Below, one piece after another: positions 34,939 to 42,993 of a DNA stretch of 64,000 bases (within the stretch, counting starts at the first letter, position 1; each line of letters begins with the position of its first letter). Position numbers and translations under genes: made by a program. The notes under the pieces were generated by a model, which was not told where the DNA came from, ran no database searches, and saw nothing but the letters and a program-made list of their open reading frames with translations. This DNA is from Alcanivorax sp. 24 (GTDB lineage: Bacteria > Pseudomonadota > Gammaproteobacteria > Pseudomonadales > Alcanivoracaceae), in the NCBI RefSeq assembly GCF_004360225.1, contig NZ_SNUA01000009.1:120714-184713 (forward strand), read 5' to 3'.

Positions 34939-35982
34939 TTACAGGTAACCGAGGTCCTTCAGGAAACCACGCAGTTCTTCCACGATGGCTTTCGCCTCGG
35001 GGCTGCGCTCGGCTTCTTTGTCCCAAGTCTTCTGGGCGGTGGCGGTCAGACGTTTCTGCACATCGTCGGGCAGAGTGTTGACCTGCACGCCTTCATCACG
35101 CATCGCCGTGGCCAGGGAAACCCGTTCCTGGTACAGATACTCATTGGTGCGCAGCCAGAACTGCTCTTCCAAGGCATCCTTGACGATCTTGGCCATGCCT
35201 TCCGGCAGCTTGTCCAGGGCTTTCTGGCTGACGATGAAGACGTCGGTGCCGGCGATGTTCAGAGCCGGTTTGACGTGGTATTTGGCCACTTCGTACAGGC
35301 CCATGCTCTTCGCGCCCTGGGAGGCGCCCCAGTGGGCACCGTCGACCACGCCGGTGGACAACGCCTGATACAGTTCGCCACCGGGGATATAGGAGGCAGC
35401 GGCACCGGCTTCGGTGAGGAATTTCTGCAACGCGCCGGAAGAACGGATCTTCAGCTTGGTGAAGTCATCCCAGCTTTCCACCGGCTTCTTGATCACCATT
35501 TCCGTGGGGTAGATCTTGTCGGTGGAATAGTACACACCGTACTTGGCGGCTTCCGCCCGCAGCTTGTCCTCGAACCCCATGTTCTTATGGAAGTACACCG
35601 CTTCCCACACATTGTGGAACGCGAAAGGCAGGCCAGAGGCGATGCCGCCCAGGCTCAGTTTGTCCTGAGCGTAGCCCGGGGAGATGGTGCCCATCTGAAT
35701 GATGCCCCGGCTGACCGCATTGAAGGTCTCATTGGGCTTGAACAGGGCACCAGATTCAAACAATTGCAGTTGCAGACGGCCGCCGGTGCGTTCTTCCAGT
35801 ACCCGCTTGATGCGCTCCAGGCTGTCCTTGTAGGAACTGCTGGCACCGGGCCAGTGGGATTGAACCTTCCACTTGATGACATCATCGGCGGAGGCCAGGG
35901 AGGGCAAAACAGCGCTGGTTGCCACCGCCACCGCGGCGGCGGCCGTGACCAGATGCTTACGGAGTTGTGCTAACAGAACCAT
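34939..35982 (-). CDS. dctP: TRAP transporter substrate-binding protein (DctP)
   Basis: 347 residues from the ATG at 35982, chosen for AGGAG nearby and an immediate signal peptide (LRKHLVTAAAAVAVATSAVLPSLASA). The mature protein starts DDVIKWKVQSHWPGASSSY. The IRSSGALQKFLTEAGA region carries the Arg that usually clamps the ligand carboxylate, followed by PGGELYQALSTGVVDGAHWG. Ligand unknown. An operator-like palindrome at 36047-36065 lies about 65 bp upstream. Confidence 0.95.
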   Translation of the reverse strand: MVLLAQLRKHLVTAAAAVAVATSAVLPSLASADDVIKWKVQSHWPGASSSYKDSLERIKRVLEERTGGRLQLQLFESGALFKPNETFNAVSRGIIQMGTISPGYAQDKLSLGGIASGLPFAFHNVWEAVYFHKNMGFEDKLRAEAAKYGVYYSTDKIYPTEMVIKKPVESWDDFTKLKIRSSGALQKFLTEAGAAASYIPGGELYQALSTGVVDGAHWGASQGAKSMGLYEVAKYHVKPALNIAGTDVFIVSQKALDKLPEGMAKIVKDALEEQFWLRTNEYLYQERVSLATAMRDEGVQVNTLPDDVQKRLTATAQKTWDKEAERSPEAKAIVEELRGFLKDLGYL

Positions 35983-36046
35983 TCTAGTTCTCCTGCTTTT
36001 TCTTCTCGGGTGGTGAGCGCCACCGGTTTGGGTCAAAACGATAGCC

Positions 36047-36065
36047 ATTCCGCATAGCGAAACAG
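36047..36065. promoter_or_regulatory. Operator-like palindrome upstream of dctPQM
   Basis: ATTCCGCATAGCGAAACAG is the same as the site at 52669-52687 upstream of the TAXI transporter except for one base, in the right half of the palindrome TTCCGCATAGCGGAA. The 15-bp inverted form suits an IclR-type dimeric regulator. Which protein binds is inferred, not shown. Confidence 0.6.
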
Positions 36066-36154
36066 ACGATCAAAATAATGAGAATCCGCGCAAATTTAAC
36101 ACAGGATCCCTCATCACCATACCCACTTTTGTCTTATTTCATTTCCGCGACTAA

Positions 36155-36436
36155 GAGCCCATCTGGGATCTTTACGCCACCGCGTTGCTGCTGGAAAAGC
36201 CGCCAGAGGGCGTTGGGGACTGAAGGCTTTGGTGGGTCCAAAGTCAAAGGCCGCAGCGTCCTCTGGCGGCTTTTCCAGCGCAACCCGAAGGGCCGGGTCC
36301 ACTTTCTTTAGGTGGAGAGTGCCGCCGGACCGCGATTACGCTTGTTTATGTAGAATGACTACACCGCACAATCGAAATCACGACCTGACGACAAAATGAA
36401 CTCCGGCGCGGAGGCGTAAAGATCCCAGATGGGCTC
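36155..36436. mobile_element. Small inverted-repeat element (MITE-like), copy 2, 282 bp
   Basis: Ends GAGCCCATCTGGGATC and GATCCCAGATGGGCTC are exact inverses. The terminal words differ from copies 1 and 3 but remain complementary to each other. The interior shares the long stem GCTGGAAAAGCCGCCAGAGG with its inverse, small hairpins (CTTTGGTGGGTCCAAAG, TGTAGAATGACTACA) and GAAATCACGACCTGACGAC. No clear target repeat (TAA left, TGG right). It lies between dctP and the amidase gene. Confidence 0.8.
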
Positions 36437-36466
36437 TGGGTCACATTTCTTCCGCTGCGAGCCCGG

Positions 36467-37930
36467 TCAGCCGCCCAAGGGCGGTTCCGGCAAGGCTTCC
36501 AGCCGATCCTGCAGCAAACGGGCGAAACGCAGCACGGTGCGGTCCTCCAGGTAAGGGCCGATGATCTGCACGGCCAGCGGCAGCCCCTCCGCGGAAACGC
36601 CGATGGGCAACGTCGCCGCCGGCAAGTAGACCGCCCCGGCCAGCCCCACCCAGACCAGGATATCCATATAAGGCTGGTCCACTCCGTTCACGGTCAGCGT
36701 ACGCTGATCCGGGCCCGGCGTCTGCCGGTGGCTGAACGGCAGCGTCTGTACCACCGGGCACAGCAACACGTCGTGGTCCTGGAAGAACCGGCGCCATTGA
36801 CGTCGCATCACCGTCCGCCGCTCATTGGCGCGCAGCCAGTCCGCATGACTCTGCGTGGTGCCGCGAGCGAAACGGGCCCGGTAGCCCTGATCATCCGGAG
36901 CGGCCTCGGCGGCCCCTTCTTCCATCTGCTGGTACAGCGACGGCGGCAACCCCACCCCCATGGTGCCAGCAAGTAACTGATAGTAAACATCGTATGCCTC
37001 GGAGAGGCCGATCCCCTCGGGCCGCGCATCGCGGTCCACCATCACACCCCATTGCTCCAATTGTCCGGTCAATTGCTCCAGGGCCTCGACGATACGCCGA
37101 TCCACCGGGCAGCGGGGGTCATCCAGCCAGGCCGCCACCCGGAATGCCTCCAGCCGGTCATGGCGTGGTTCCGGCAACGCCAGACGCCAGCCGACACCTT
37201 CGTCCTGGTCCGGTCCGGCCAGAATGTCCATGGCCAGTTCCAGATCCTCCACATGCCGTGACATCGGACCGGCCACGGAGATATCCCGGGTGGACAGGGA
37301 ACCCGGTGGCCCAGGGATATGACCTCGAGTGGGAATCAATCGCCAGCTCGGCTTCAGACCGGCCACACCGCAGAACGCCGCCGGAGTACGAATGGAGCCG
37401 CCGATATCACTGCCCAGTTCCAGCGGCGTCATGCCGGCGGCCAGCGCGGCGGCGGCACCGCCGGAGGACCCGCCCGGGGTCAATTCCGGATTCCACGGAT
37501 TGTTGGTGGTGCCATGGATCTCGTTGAAGCTCTGCAGATCACCGGCGTAGGCCGGCACGTTGGTCTTGCCGAACAGCACCGCGCCGGCGGCGCGCAACCG
37601 CTCAATGGCATCGGCATCCTGTCGCGGGATATGGCCGGACAGATCCGTCACCCCGGCGGTGGTGGGCCAGCCGGCCACCTCGAACGTTTCCTTCACCGTC
37701 ATCGGCACCCCGTGCAGCAGGCCCCAGTGTTCGCCCCGGGCCAGCGCCTCATCCGCCTCCCGTGCCCGCTGCCGCGCCTCGTCAAAACGCCGCACCACCA
37801 CCGCATTAAGCGGCGGATCCAGCTTCTCCACACGAGCGATAAAGTATTCCAGCGCCTCGCTGGCGGTCAGTTCGCCCTCACGGATACGCCGGGCCAGTTC
37901 GGTGGTGCTCAGACGATGCAACGCCATCAC
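36467..37930 (-). CDS. Amidase (amidase signature family)
   Basis: 487 residues with an intact Ser-cisSer-Lys triad: Lys80 (GVPMTVKE), Ser155 (TPGGSSGG) and Ser179 (GSDIGGSIR). It is the size of bacterial amide or carbamate hydrolases, not GatA, since GatB/GatC are absent. Substrate specificity cannot be read from sequence. The dctPQM TRAP system downstream could import its acid product or a related substrate, though a mobile element and over 400 bp separate them. Confidence 0.92.
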   Translation of the reverse strand: MMALHRLSTTELARRIREGELTASEALEYFIARVEKLDPPLNAVVVRRFDEARQRAREADEALARGEHWGLLHGVPMTVKETFEVAGWPTTAGVTDLSGHIPRQDADAIERLRAAGAVLFGKTNVPAYAGDLQSFNEIHGTTNNPWNPELTPGGSSGGAAAALAAGMTPLELGSDIGGSIRTPAAFCGVAGLKPSWRLIPTRGHIPGPPGSLSTRDISVAGPMSRHVEDLELAMDILAGPDQDEGVGWRLALPEPRHDRLEAFRVAAWLDDPRCPVDRRIVEALEQLTGQLEQWGVMVDRDARPEGIGLSEAYDVYYQLLAGTMGVGLPPSLYQQMEEGAAEAAPDDQGYRARFARGTTQSHADWLRANERRTVMRRQWRRFFQDHDVLLCPVVQTLPFSHRQTPGPDQRTLTVNGVDQPYMDILVWVGLAGAVYLPAATLPIGVSAEGLPLAVQIIGPYLEDRTVLRFARLLQDRLEALPEPPLGG

Positions 37931-38096
37931 AGCTTCTCCTTACCTTTGTTGTGGAATTTGGTTTCATTTTCATAATCGAACCCCCTTCATGCCGCCGGGT
38001 CAAGCGATGCCCCCCGTGCTCTTTCCTGGAGCCCGCGAGACCGCCGTGACAAAATGGGCCGCCCGCCAAAGTGTCCTGATCCACGGAGACCACCCA

Positions 38097-38519
38097 ATGA
38101 AATACCTGCACACCATGGTCCGCGTCACTGACCTGGATGCTTCCCTGCGTTTCTATTGCGAGGGACTGGGACTGAAGGAAGTCCGCCGCAAGGACGTGCC
38201 CGCCGGGCGTTTCACCCTGGTGTTCCTGGCCGCGCCGGAAAGCCCGGAAGCGGAAGTCGAATTGACCTGGAACTGGGACCCGGAAGAGAACATGGGCTCG
38301 GCGCGCAACTTCGGCCACCTGGCCTTCCGGGTGGATGACATTTATGCGTTATGCCAACACCTCCAGGACATGGGCTACACCATCAACCGCCCGCCCCGGG
38401 ACGGCCACATGGCGTTCGTCCGTTCACCGGATCTGATTTCCGTGGAATTGCTGCAGAAGGGCGATGCCCTGCCCGCGCGGGAGCCCTGGGCCTCCATGGA
38501 GAACACCGGCAGCTGGTAA
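38097..38519 (+). CDS. gloA: Lactoylglutathione lyase-like VOC protein
   Basis: 140 residues from the ATG at 38097 with GGAG upstream; the open frame before it is antisense to the amidase gene. It matches glyoxalase I in register: metal ligands His5 (MKYLH), Glu55 (AEVELTW), His74 (FGHLAF) and Glu117 (SVELLQ). It would isomerise the methylglyoxal-glutathione hemithioacetal. It is slightly more divergent than housekeeping GloA, so a related dioxygenase or isomerase role is possible. Confidence 0.85.
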   Translation: MKYLHTMVRVTDLDASLRFYCEGLGLKEVRRKDVPAGRFTLVFLAAPESPEAEVELTWNWDPEENMGSARNFGHLAFRVDDIYALCQHLQDMGYTINRPPRDGHMAFVRSPDLISVELLQKGDALPAREPWASMENTGSW

Positions 38520-38599
38520 GGACCGCGGGACACTGGTGATCCAAAGCAAGGTCACATCTTCAGTGTCGAAGGGTTGCCCTCCACGGTGGTTGAGGTCGA

Positions 38600-38881
38600 G
38601 AGCCTGTTCATAGTTTTTACACCACCGCGTTGCCGCTGGAAAAGCCGCCAGACGCCACTGCGGACTGAAGGCTCTGGTGGGTCCAAAGTCAAAGGCCGCG
38701 GTGGCGTCTGGCGGTTTTTCCAGCGCAACCCGAAGGGCCGGGTCCACCTTCTTTAGGTGGAGAGTGCCGTCAGGCCGCGATTACGCTTGTTTATGTAGAA
38801 TGACTACACCGCACAATCGAAATCACGACCTGACGACAAAATAAACTCCGGCGCGGTGGTGTAAAAACCACGAACAGGCTC
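38600..38881. mobile_element. Small inverted-repeat element (MITE-like), copy 3, 282 bp
   Basis: Ends GAGCCTGTTCATAGTTTTTA and TAAAAACCACGAACAGGCTC are near inverses. The interior matches copy 2 throughout: long stem GCTGGAAAAGCCGCCAGACG with its inverse, CCACCTTCTTTAGGTGG, TGTAGAATGACTACA and a GACCTGACGACAAAAT block. No target repeat is visible (CGA left, TAG right). It fills the gap between the glyoxalase and MBL-fold genes. Confidence 0.82.
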
Positions 38882-38918
38882 TAGCATGGGCACCCATGCC
38901 AACTCCTGGAGCGCCACC

Positions 38919-39569
38919 ATGAAACAAGTCGCCAAGGACCTGTGGGAGACCGAACCGGAATACCCGGCTCCCGGCTTGCAAACCCACGCCTATTTCTACG
39001 CCCATCCGGCGGGGAATGTGTTGTTCTACAACACCAGTCATGATGATGAGTTATCCGCGTTCGCCGATCACGGCGGCGTGCATCGCCAGTATCTGAGCCA
39101 CCGCGACGAAGTCGGCGCCAGCCTGGCGGTGATCCGGACCCGTTTCAACAGTCAGTTGTGCGGGCACCGGAGCGAGCTGGAGGACATTGAAAAATACTGC
39201 CCGGTGGATGTGGTGCTGGCACAACGGGAGCACCATCCGCGCGATATCGAAATCCTGCCCACCCCCGGGCACACTCCCGGCAGTACTTGTTTCCTGGTGC
39301 AATCCCCCACTGGCGACCGCTACCTGTTCACCGGCGATACGTTGTACTTCGACGAAGGTGGCCAGGGCCGCAATGGTTTCCTGCCGTCGATGAGCGACCG
39401 GGAGGCGCTGATCGAGAGTCTGCATTTCCTGCGCACCTTGTCTCCGGATCTGGTGATCTCCAGCGCTTTCGGCGCCGGTGGCGGCTATCGCCGCTTCGAG
39501 GACGCGACAAGCTGGCAAGGCTGCGTGGACGAGGCGCTGGCCCCATTAAAGGACGGCGCGGTGGATTAG
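38919..39569 (+). CDS. MBL-fold metallo-hydrolase-like protein
   Basis: 216 residues from the ATG at 38919 (GGAG eight bases upstream); an earlier ATG at 38886 lies just past the mobile element. The second half is clearly metallo-beta-lactamase-like: PTPGHTPGST and FTGDTLYFDEGG. The usual HxHxDH is replaced by YLSHRDEVG near residue 62, a variant seen in a subset of the superfamily, so the metal site may hold a single ion. Function unknown. Confidence 0.78.
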   Translation: MKQVAKDLWETEPEYPAPGLQTHAYFYAHPAGNVLFYNTSHDDELSAFADHGGVHRQYLSHRDEVGASLAVIRTRFNSQLCGHRSELEDIEKYCPVDVVLAQREHHPRDIEILPTPGHTPGSTCFLVQSPTGDRYLFTGDTLYFDEGGQGRNGFLPSMSDREALIESLHFLRTLSPDLVISSAFGAGGGYRRFEDATSWQGCVDEALAPLKDGAVD

Positions 39570-39593
39570 AGCCCCGCCGTGAGATCACGCCGG

Positions 39594-40847
39594 CTATCCC
39601 CCCGGCATCACCGCGAAATGCAGCATGACATGCACCTGGGCTTCCCCCACCAGGAAGCCCAGCAGGGCTCCGACCGCGATCAGAATCCATTCGTCCTGCT
39701 GGAAAGCGGGGCGTAACAGTCCTTCGAACTCATCTTCGGTCAATTCCTGCATCTTGGTGACCAGCAGATTCTTCAGGTCCATGGCCTCCTGGGCGTATTC
39801 TTCCACATGGCCAAGCGCCTCCGGCAAGGCCGCCATCACTTTCTCCGACACCGCCTTTTTCATCTGCTGGTAGCGGCTGGTCCCCACCGCGAAGACCACC
39901 AGCGGCTTGGCCAGCCCGGCCTGTTCATCCAGGGTGCGTTGCACCTGCCGCTGAACCAGCGCGAACAGGCGGTCCGACAACGGCCCCTTGAGGATTTCCT
40001 CGATGATCGCCTGCGGGGTGACGATTTCCTGAGCCACCAGTTCACCATAACGGGCCGCCACCTGCTTGCGCCGGCGTAGAAACAGCCCCTGCCATTCGAA
40101 AATACCGAAGTAACGCACTGGCTGTTTCGGGTTGAAGATCATCTTCAATGCCAGCCAGTCGGTGAACCAGCCGGTGAACAAACCGAACAGGGGAATCACC
40201 CAGACATTATGAGTCAGGGCCCAGACCACCGCCTGAACGCAACCGATGGCGAATCCGAAATAGATGCCGGACCGGGCAATGAATTTGAACTCCACATGCC
40301 CCGCTTCCAGGAACACCCGGTTAAGCAGCTCCTTGTCCCGCACCAGCGCGTTCACCACCATGTGTTTGAGGTCGAACACCCGATGGATATTGGATTTGAT
40401 GTCCTCCATGATCTGCTCGACCATGTGTGGCGCTTCTTTTTGGATGCGCTGGATGACTCTTCGCTTGATCCCTTCGGGCAGGGTCTCCCACAGACCGGGC
40501 TGGTACTCCGAAGCCACCTCGCGGGTAATGTCCTCCACCACGTCGATGAGCGGATCGCGGATTTCCGCCGCCACCCGTTGCGGGTCCAGACGGTCGAACA
40601 CATCCTCCGGTTTCAGCAGCCGCTCCATCATCAGATCACAGGCAATGCTGGCCATGGTGGCGGCCCGGCGCGGCACGATCCCCTGCCAGCCCAGCAACGG
40701 CGGTTTGCCAACAAATTCCAGTGGCTGGAACATCATGCGGATCGCCACCAGCTTGGTGACATAGCCAATCAAGGCCGCCACCACCGGCATGGAAAGGTAG
40801 AGAATCCAATTGGCGCGCACATCGGCGAGAATCAAAGACCAGTCCAT
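39594..40847 (-). CDS. DUF445 family membrane protein
   Basis: 417 residues from the ATG at 40847, chosen for AGGAGG eight bases upstream; six more codons are open before it. Membrane helices lie at the N-terminus (WILYLSMPVVAALIGYVTKLVAIRMMF), mid-protein (FGFAIGCVQAVVWALTHNVWVIPLFGLFTGWFTDWLALKMIF) and C-terminus (WILIAVGALLGFLVGEAQVHVML), separated by long helical segments. The repeated W/Y-x-T/D-x-LA-KM pattern is typical of DUF445/YheB. Function unknown. It overlaps or abuts the gene upstream. Confidence 0.88.
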   Translation of the reverse strand: MDWSLILADVRANWILYLSMPVVAALIGYVTKLVAIRMMFQPLEFVGKPPLLGWQGIVPRRAATMASIACDLMMERLLKPEDVFDRLDPQRVAAEIRDPLIDVVEDITREVASEYQPGLWETLPEGIKRRVIQRIQKEAPHMVEQIMEDIKSNIHRVFDLKHMVVNALVRDKELLNRVFLEAGHVEFKFIARSGIYFGFAIGCVQAVVWALTHNVWVIPLFGLFTGWFTDWLALKMIFNPKQPVRYFGIFEWQGLFLRRRKQVAARYGELVAQEIVTPQAIIEEILKGPLSDRLFALVQRQVQRTLDEQAGLAKPLVVFAVGTSRYQQMKKAVSEKVMAALPEALGHVEEYAQEAMDLKNLLVTKMQELTEDEFEGLLRPAFQQDEWILIAVGALLGFLVGEAQVHVMLHFAVMPGG

Positions 40848-40848
40848 C

Positions 40849-41502
40849 TCACCGTTCCTCCTCACCCAGTTGCATCACCGTGTCCCAGAGGCGCTGACCA
40901 GCGGGACTGATCACCAAGGTTTCCCGGCGGACCTTCAATGGCGGCCGCTCCCCGCCCCAGCGGCGCTGGGCCTCGCGGAACGTGGCATCGCCCTCGCACA
41001 ACTCATAATCCATGCGCAGCGCCGCCCGTTCCGGCAACGCCGCCGCCAGACCGTTATTGATCAGCCGGGCCAGATACAACGGCACGTATTCCTGGGCATA
41101 CACGCCGGCGCTGCGGCCGATACTGGAATAGCGGTGCAGCGCTTCCCCGCTGTCACGCCAGCGGGCACGACGCAGAGTCAGCAACGGATAACCGGAGCCG
41201 TCGGACAGCGCCGCCAACAGGCGCCATTCATCGGAAACCAAATGACCGGCAAGGCCCTGGACGATCTCCATCTCCAGGGTGTCGGTATCCTGTTCCAGGC
41301 TGATGGTCAGACGATTCTGGAAGGCTTCGGCATGATGGGAGGCAGCCGGATCCAGAGCATCCATACGTTCCCTGAGACCACGGAGCACCTCTTCTTCCAC
41401 GTGCTGAAAGCGGGCTTCGGCGCGGCGTATCGGCGGCAGACGCCGCAGTATCGCCAATACGCGGCCCCCCACCGGGGGCTGAGGCTCGGACCGGTTCGGC
41501 AA
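40849..41502 (-). CDS. Conserved hypothetical protein, partner of the DUF445 gene
   Basis: 217 residues, soluble, rich in Arg, Glu and Leu, with no signal peptide or membrane segment. I do not recognise a family. It contains a helical N-terminal half (RRAEARFQHVEEEVLRGLRERMDAL) and a mixed C-terminal half (VYAQEYVPLYLARLINNGLAAALPER). Its stop is immediately before the DUF445 start, so the two are coupled and probably act together at the membrane. Confidence 0.7.
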   Translation of the reverse strand: MPNRSEPQPPVGGRVLAILRRLPPIRRAEARFQHVEEEVLRGLRERMDALDPAASHHAEAFQNRLTISLEQDTDTLEMEIVQGLAGHLVSDEWRLLAALSDGSGYPLLTLRRARWRDSGEALHRYSSIGRSAGVYAQEYVPLYLARLINNGLAAALPERAALRMDYELCEGDATFREAQRRWGGERPPLKVRRETLVISPAGQRLWDTVMQLGEEER

Positions 41503-41700
41503 GTTGCTGCATCCTTATTCTTGTCGTGATTCTTCGGGTTCCCCGGCGCCCGTGGCTGACGGTGACCCGACTCGGTTATGGATTCAGCAATACCCAATTC
41601 ATCGGAAACTGTCCACAGCAGACAGGTGACAGCACGTTGCGTTTTTTATGCGGCCAGGTTCCAGGGCGGAAGGAGCCCGGCCGCGACAGTCCCCGGGATA

Positions 41701-42921
41701 CTATCCGGCATTGCCCGCCGAGATCACCTTCCGTTCCAGGAGCGCCTGGCATTGTTCTGGCGTGAAACCGGCCTGCGCCAGAACCTCAAGAGTATGCTCC
41801 CCCAGTTCCGGCAACGTATACGGTTTCTCCACCTCACCGGTGCCGGCGAAAGTGAAAGGCAGTCCGGGGATCTCCACCTCACCACCCCGGCCGTCGTGCA
41901 CACGTTTGAAGATGCCGGTCGCCTCCACATCGGCACTGGCCCGGACCTGGCGGTAGTCCCTCACCACCCCGCACACCACGCCGGAATTTTCCAGTTGGGC
42001 ACGCGCTTCTTCGCCCGTGTAGCCGCCCAGGGCGGTGCTCAGAATGTCAATCATCGCCGGCCGGTTTCTGACACGGTCGTTGCTGGTGGCGAAGCGCTCA
42101 TCCTTTGCCAGATCCGGCAGTTCCACGGCGCGGCAGAGTCGTTGCCAGTGATCCTCCATATAGGCGGAGATAACGATGTAACCGTCCTGCACGGTGATCA
42201 AATCCGCCGCCGGCGCCACCAGCGGCTGAGCATTGCCGACCCGTTGCGGCAAGGCGCCGGAGCAGGCGTATTCCGCCCAGATCTGTGACTGCAATCCGAT
42301 TGCCGTGGCCAGCAGAGAGGCCTCGATGGTTTCCCCCGCGCCGGTCCGGGCACAGCGGAACAAAGCGGCGAGAACGGCGTTGGCGGTGGCCGTGGCGGTG
42401 GCCGCGTCAACCACGGCAAACCCGGTTTTCAGTGGTGTGCCTCCCGGCTCACCGGTGAGCGACATCATGCCGCTTTCCGCTTGCGCGGCGATATCCAGAC
42501 CGGGGCGTTCCCGGGAAGGACCGCCAGTGCCGAATCCGGAAATAGAAGCATGGATCAGTCCAGGTTTTTCGGCGCGTAGCGTGGCCGCGTCCAGACCAAT
42601 GCTTTCCATCACACCCACGCGGGTGTTTTGCACCACCACATCGGCCCGCAGGGCCAGCTTGCGGGCAATCTCCACGCCTTCGGGGTTGCGCAGATCCAGC
42701 GTTATGGATTTCTTGCCACGGTTATAGGCCATGAACATGCCACTGCGATAACCGCTCTTTTCACTGACACCGAACTTCCGGCTGTTATCGCCGTTGAAAC
42801 TTTCAATCTTGATCACGTCGGCACCCAGATCCGCCAAAATCTGCGTGGCACCGGGGCCGGCGATGAACTGGCCGAATTCCACTACCCGGACGCCATCCAG
42901 AGCCTTTTTACTCTCCGCCAT
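41701..42921 (-). CDS. Class III CoA-transferase (CaiB/BaiF family)
   Basis: 406 residues from the ATG at 42921 (GGGAG nine bases upstream); an ATG three codons earlier is an alternative. N-terminal GVRVVEFGQFIAGPGATQILADLGADVIKIE and MFMAYNRGKKSITLDL are diagnostic. The catalytic Asp146 is in ERPGLDIAAQ. It moves CoA between carboxylic acids. As last gene of the acd-tctCCBA cluster it probably activates the acid imported by the tripartite transporter. Confidence 0.92.
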   Translation of the reverse strand: MAESKKALDGVRVVEFGQFIAGPGATQILADLGADVIKIESFNGDNSRKFGVSEKSGYRSGMFMAYNRGKKSITLDLRNPEGVEIARKLALRADVVVQNTRVGVMESIGLDAATLRAEKPGLIHASISGFGTGGPSRERPGLDIAAQAESGMMSLTGEPGGTPLKTGFAVVDAATATATANAVLAALFRCARTGAGETIEASLLATAIGLQSQIWAEYACSGALPQRVGNAQPLVAPAADLITVQDGYIVISAYMEDHWQRLCRAVELPDLAKDERFATSNDRVRNRPAMIDILSTALGGYTGEEARAQLENSGVVCGVVRDYRQVRASADVEATGIFKRVHDGRGGEVEIPGLPFTFAGTGEVEKPYTLPELGEHTLEVLAQAGFTPEQCQALLERKVISAGNAG

Positions 42922-42993
42922 AACCTTCATCTCCCTGCACTTCCTGATGAGTTCGAATTTAATGTTGATGCCAATCCCGCGGTAACCCGCGGA

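Noticed and set aside
36155..36302. Open frame of about 45 codons (FTPPRCCWKSRQ..., WRLFQRNPKGR) present in all three mobile elements
   Set aside because: Differences between copies change many amino acids while keeping stem pairing. No consistent start or ribosome site exists, so the conservation is better explained by structure than by a protein.
41640..41700. GC-rich hairpin with a T-run before the CoA-transferase stop
   Set aside because: On either strand the T-run lies on the wrong side of the stem for an intrinsic terminator.
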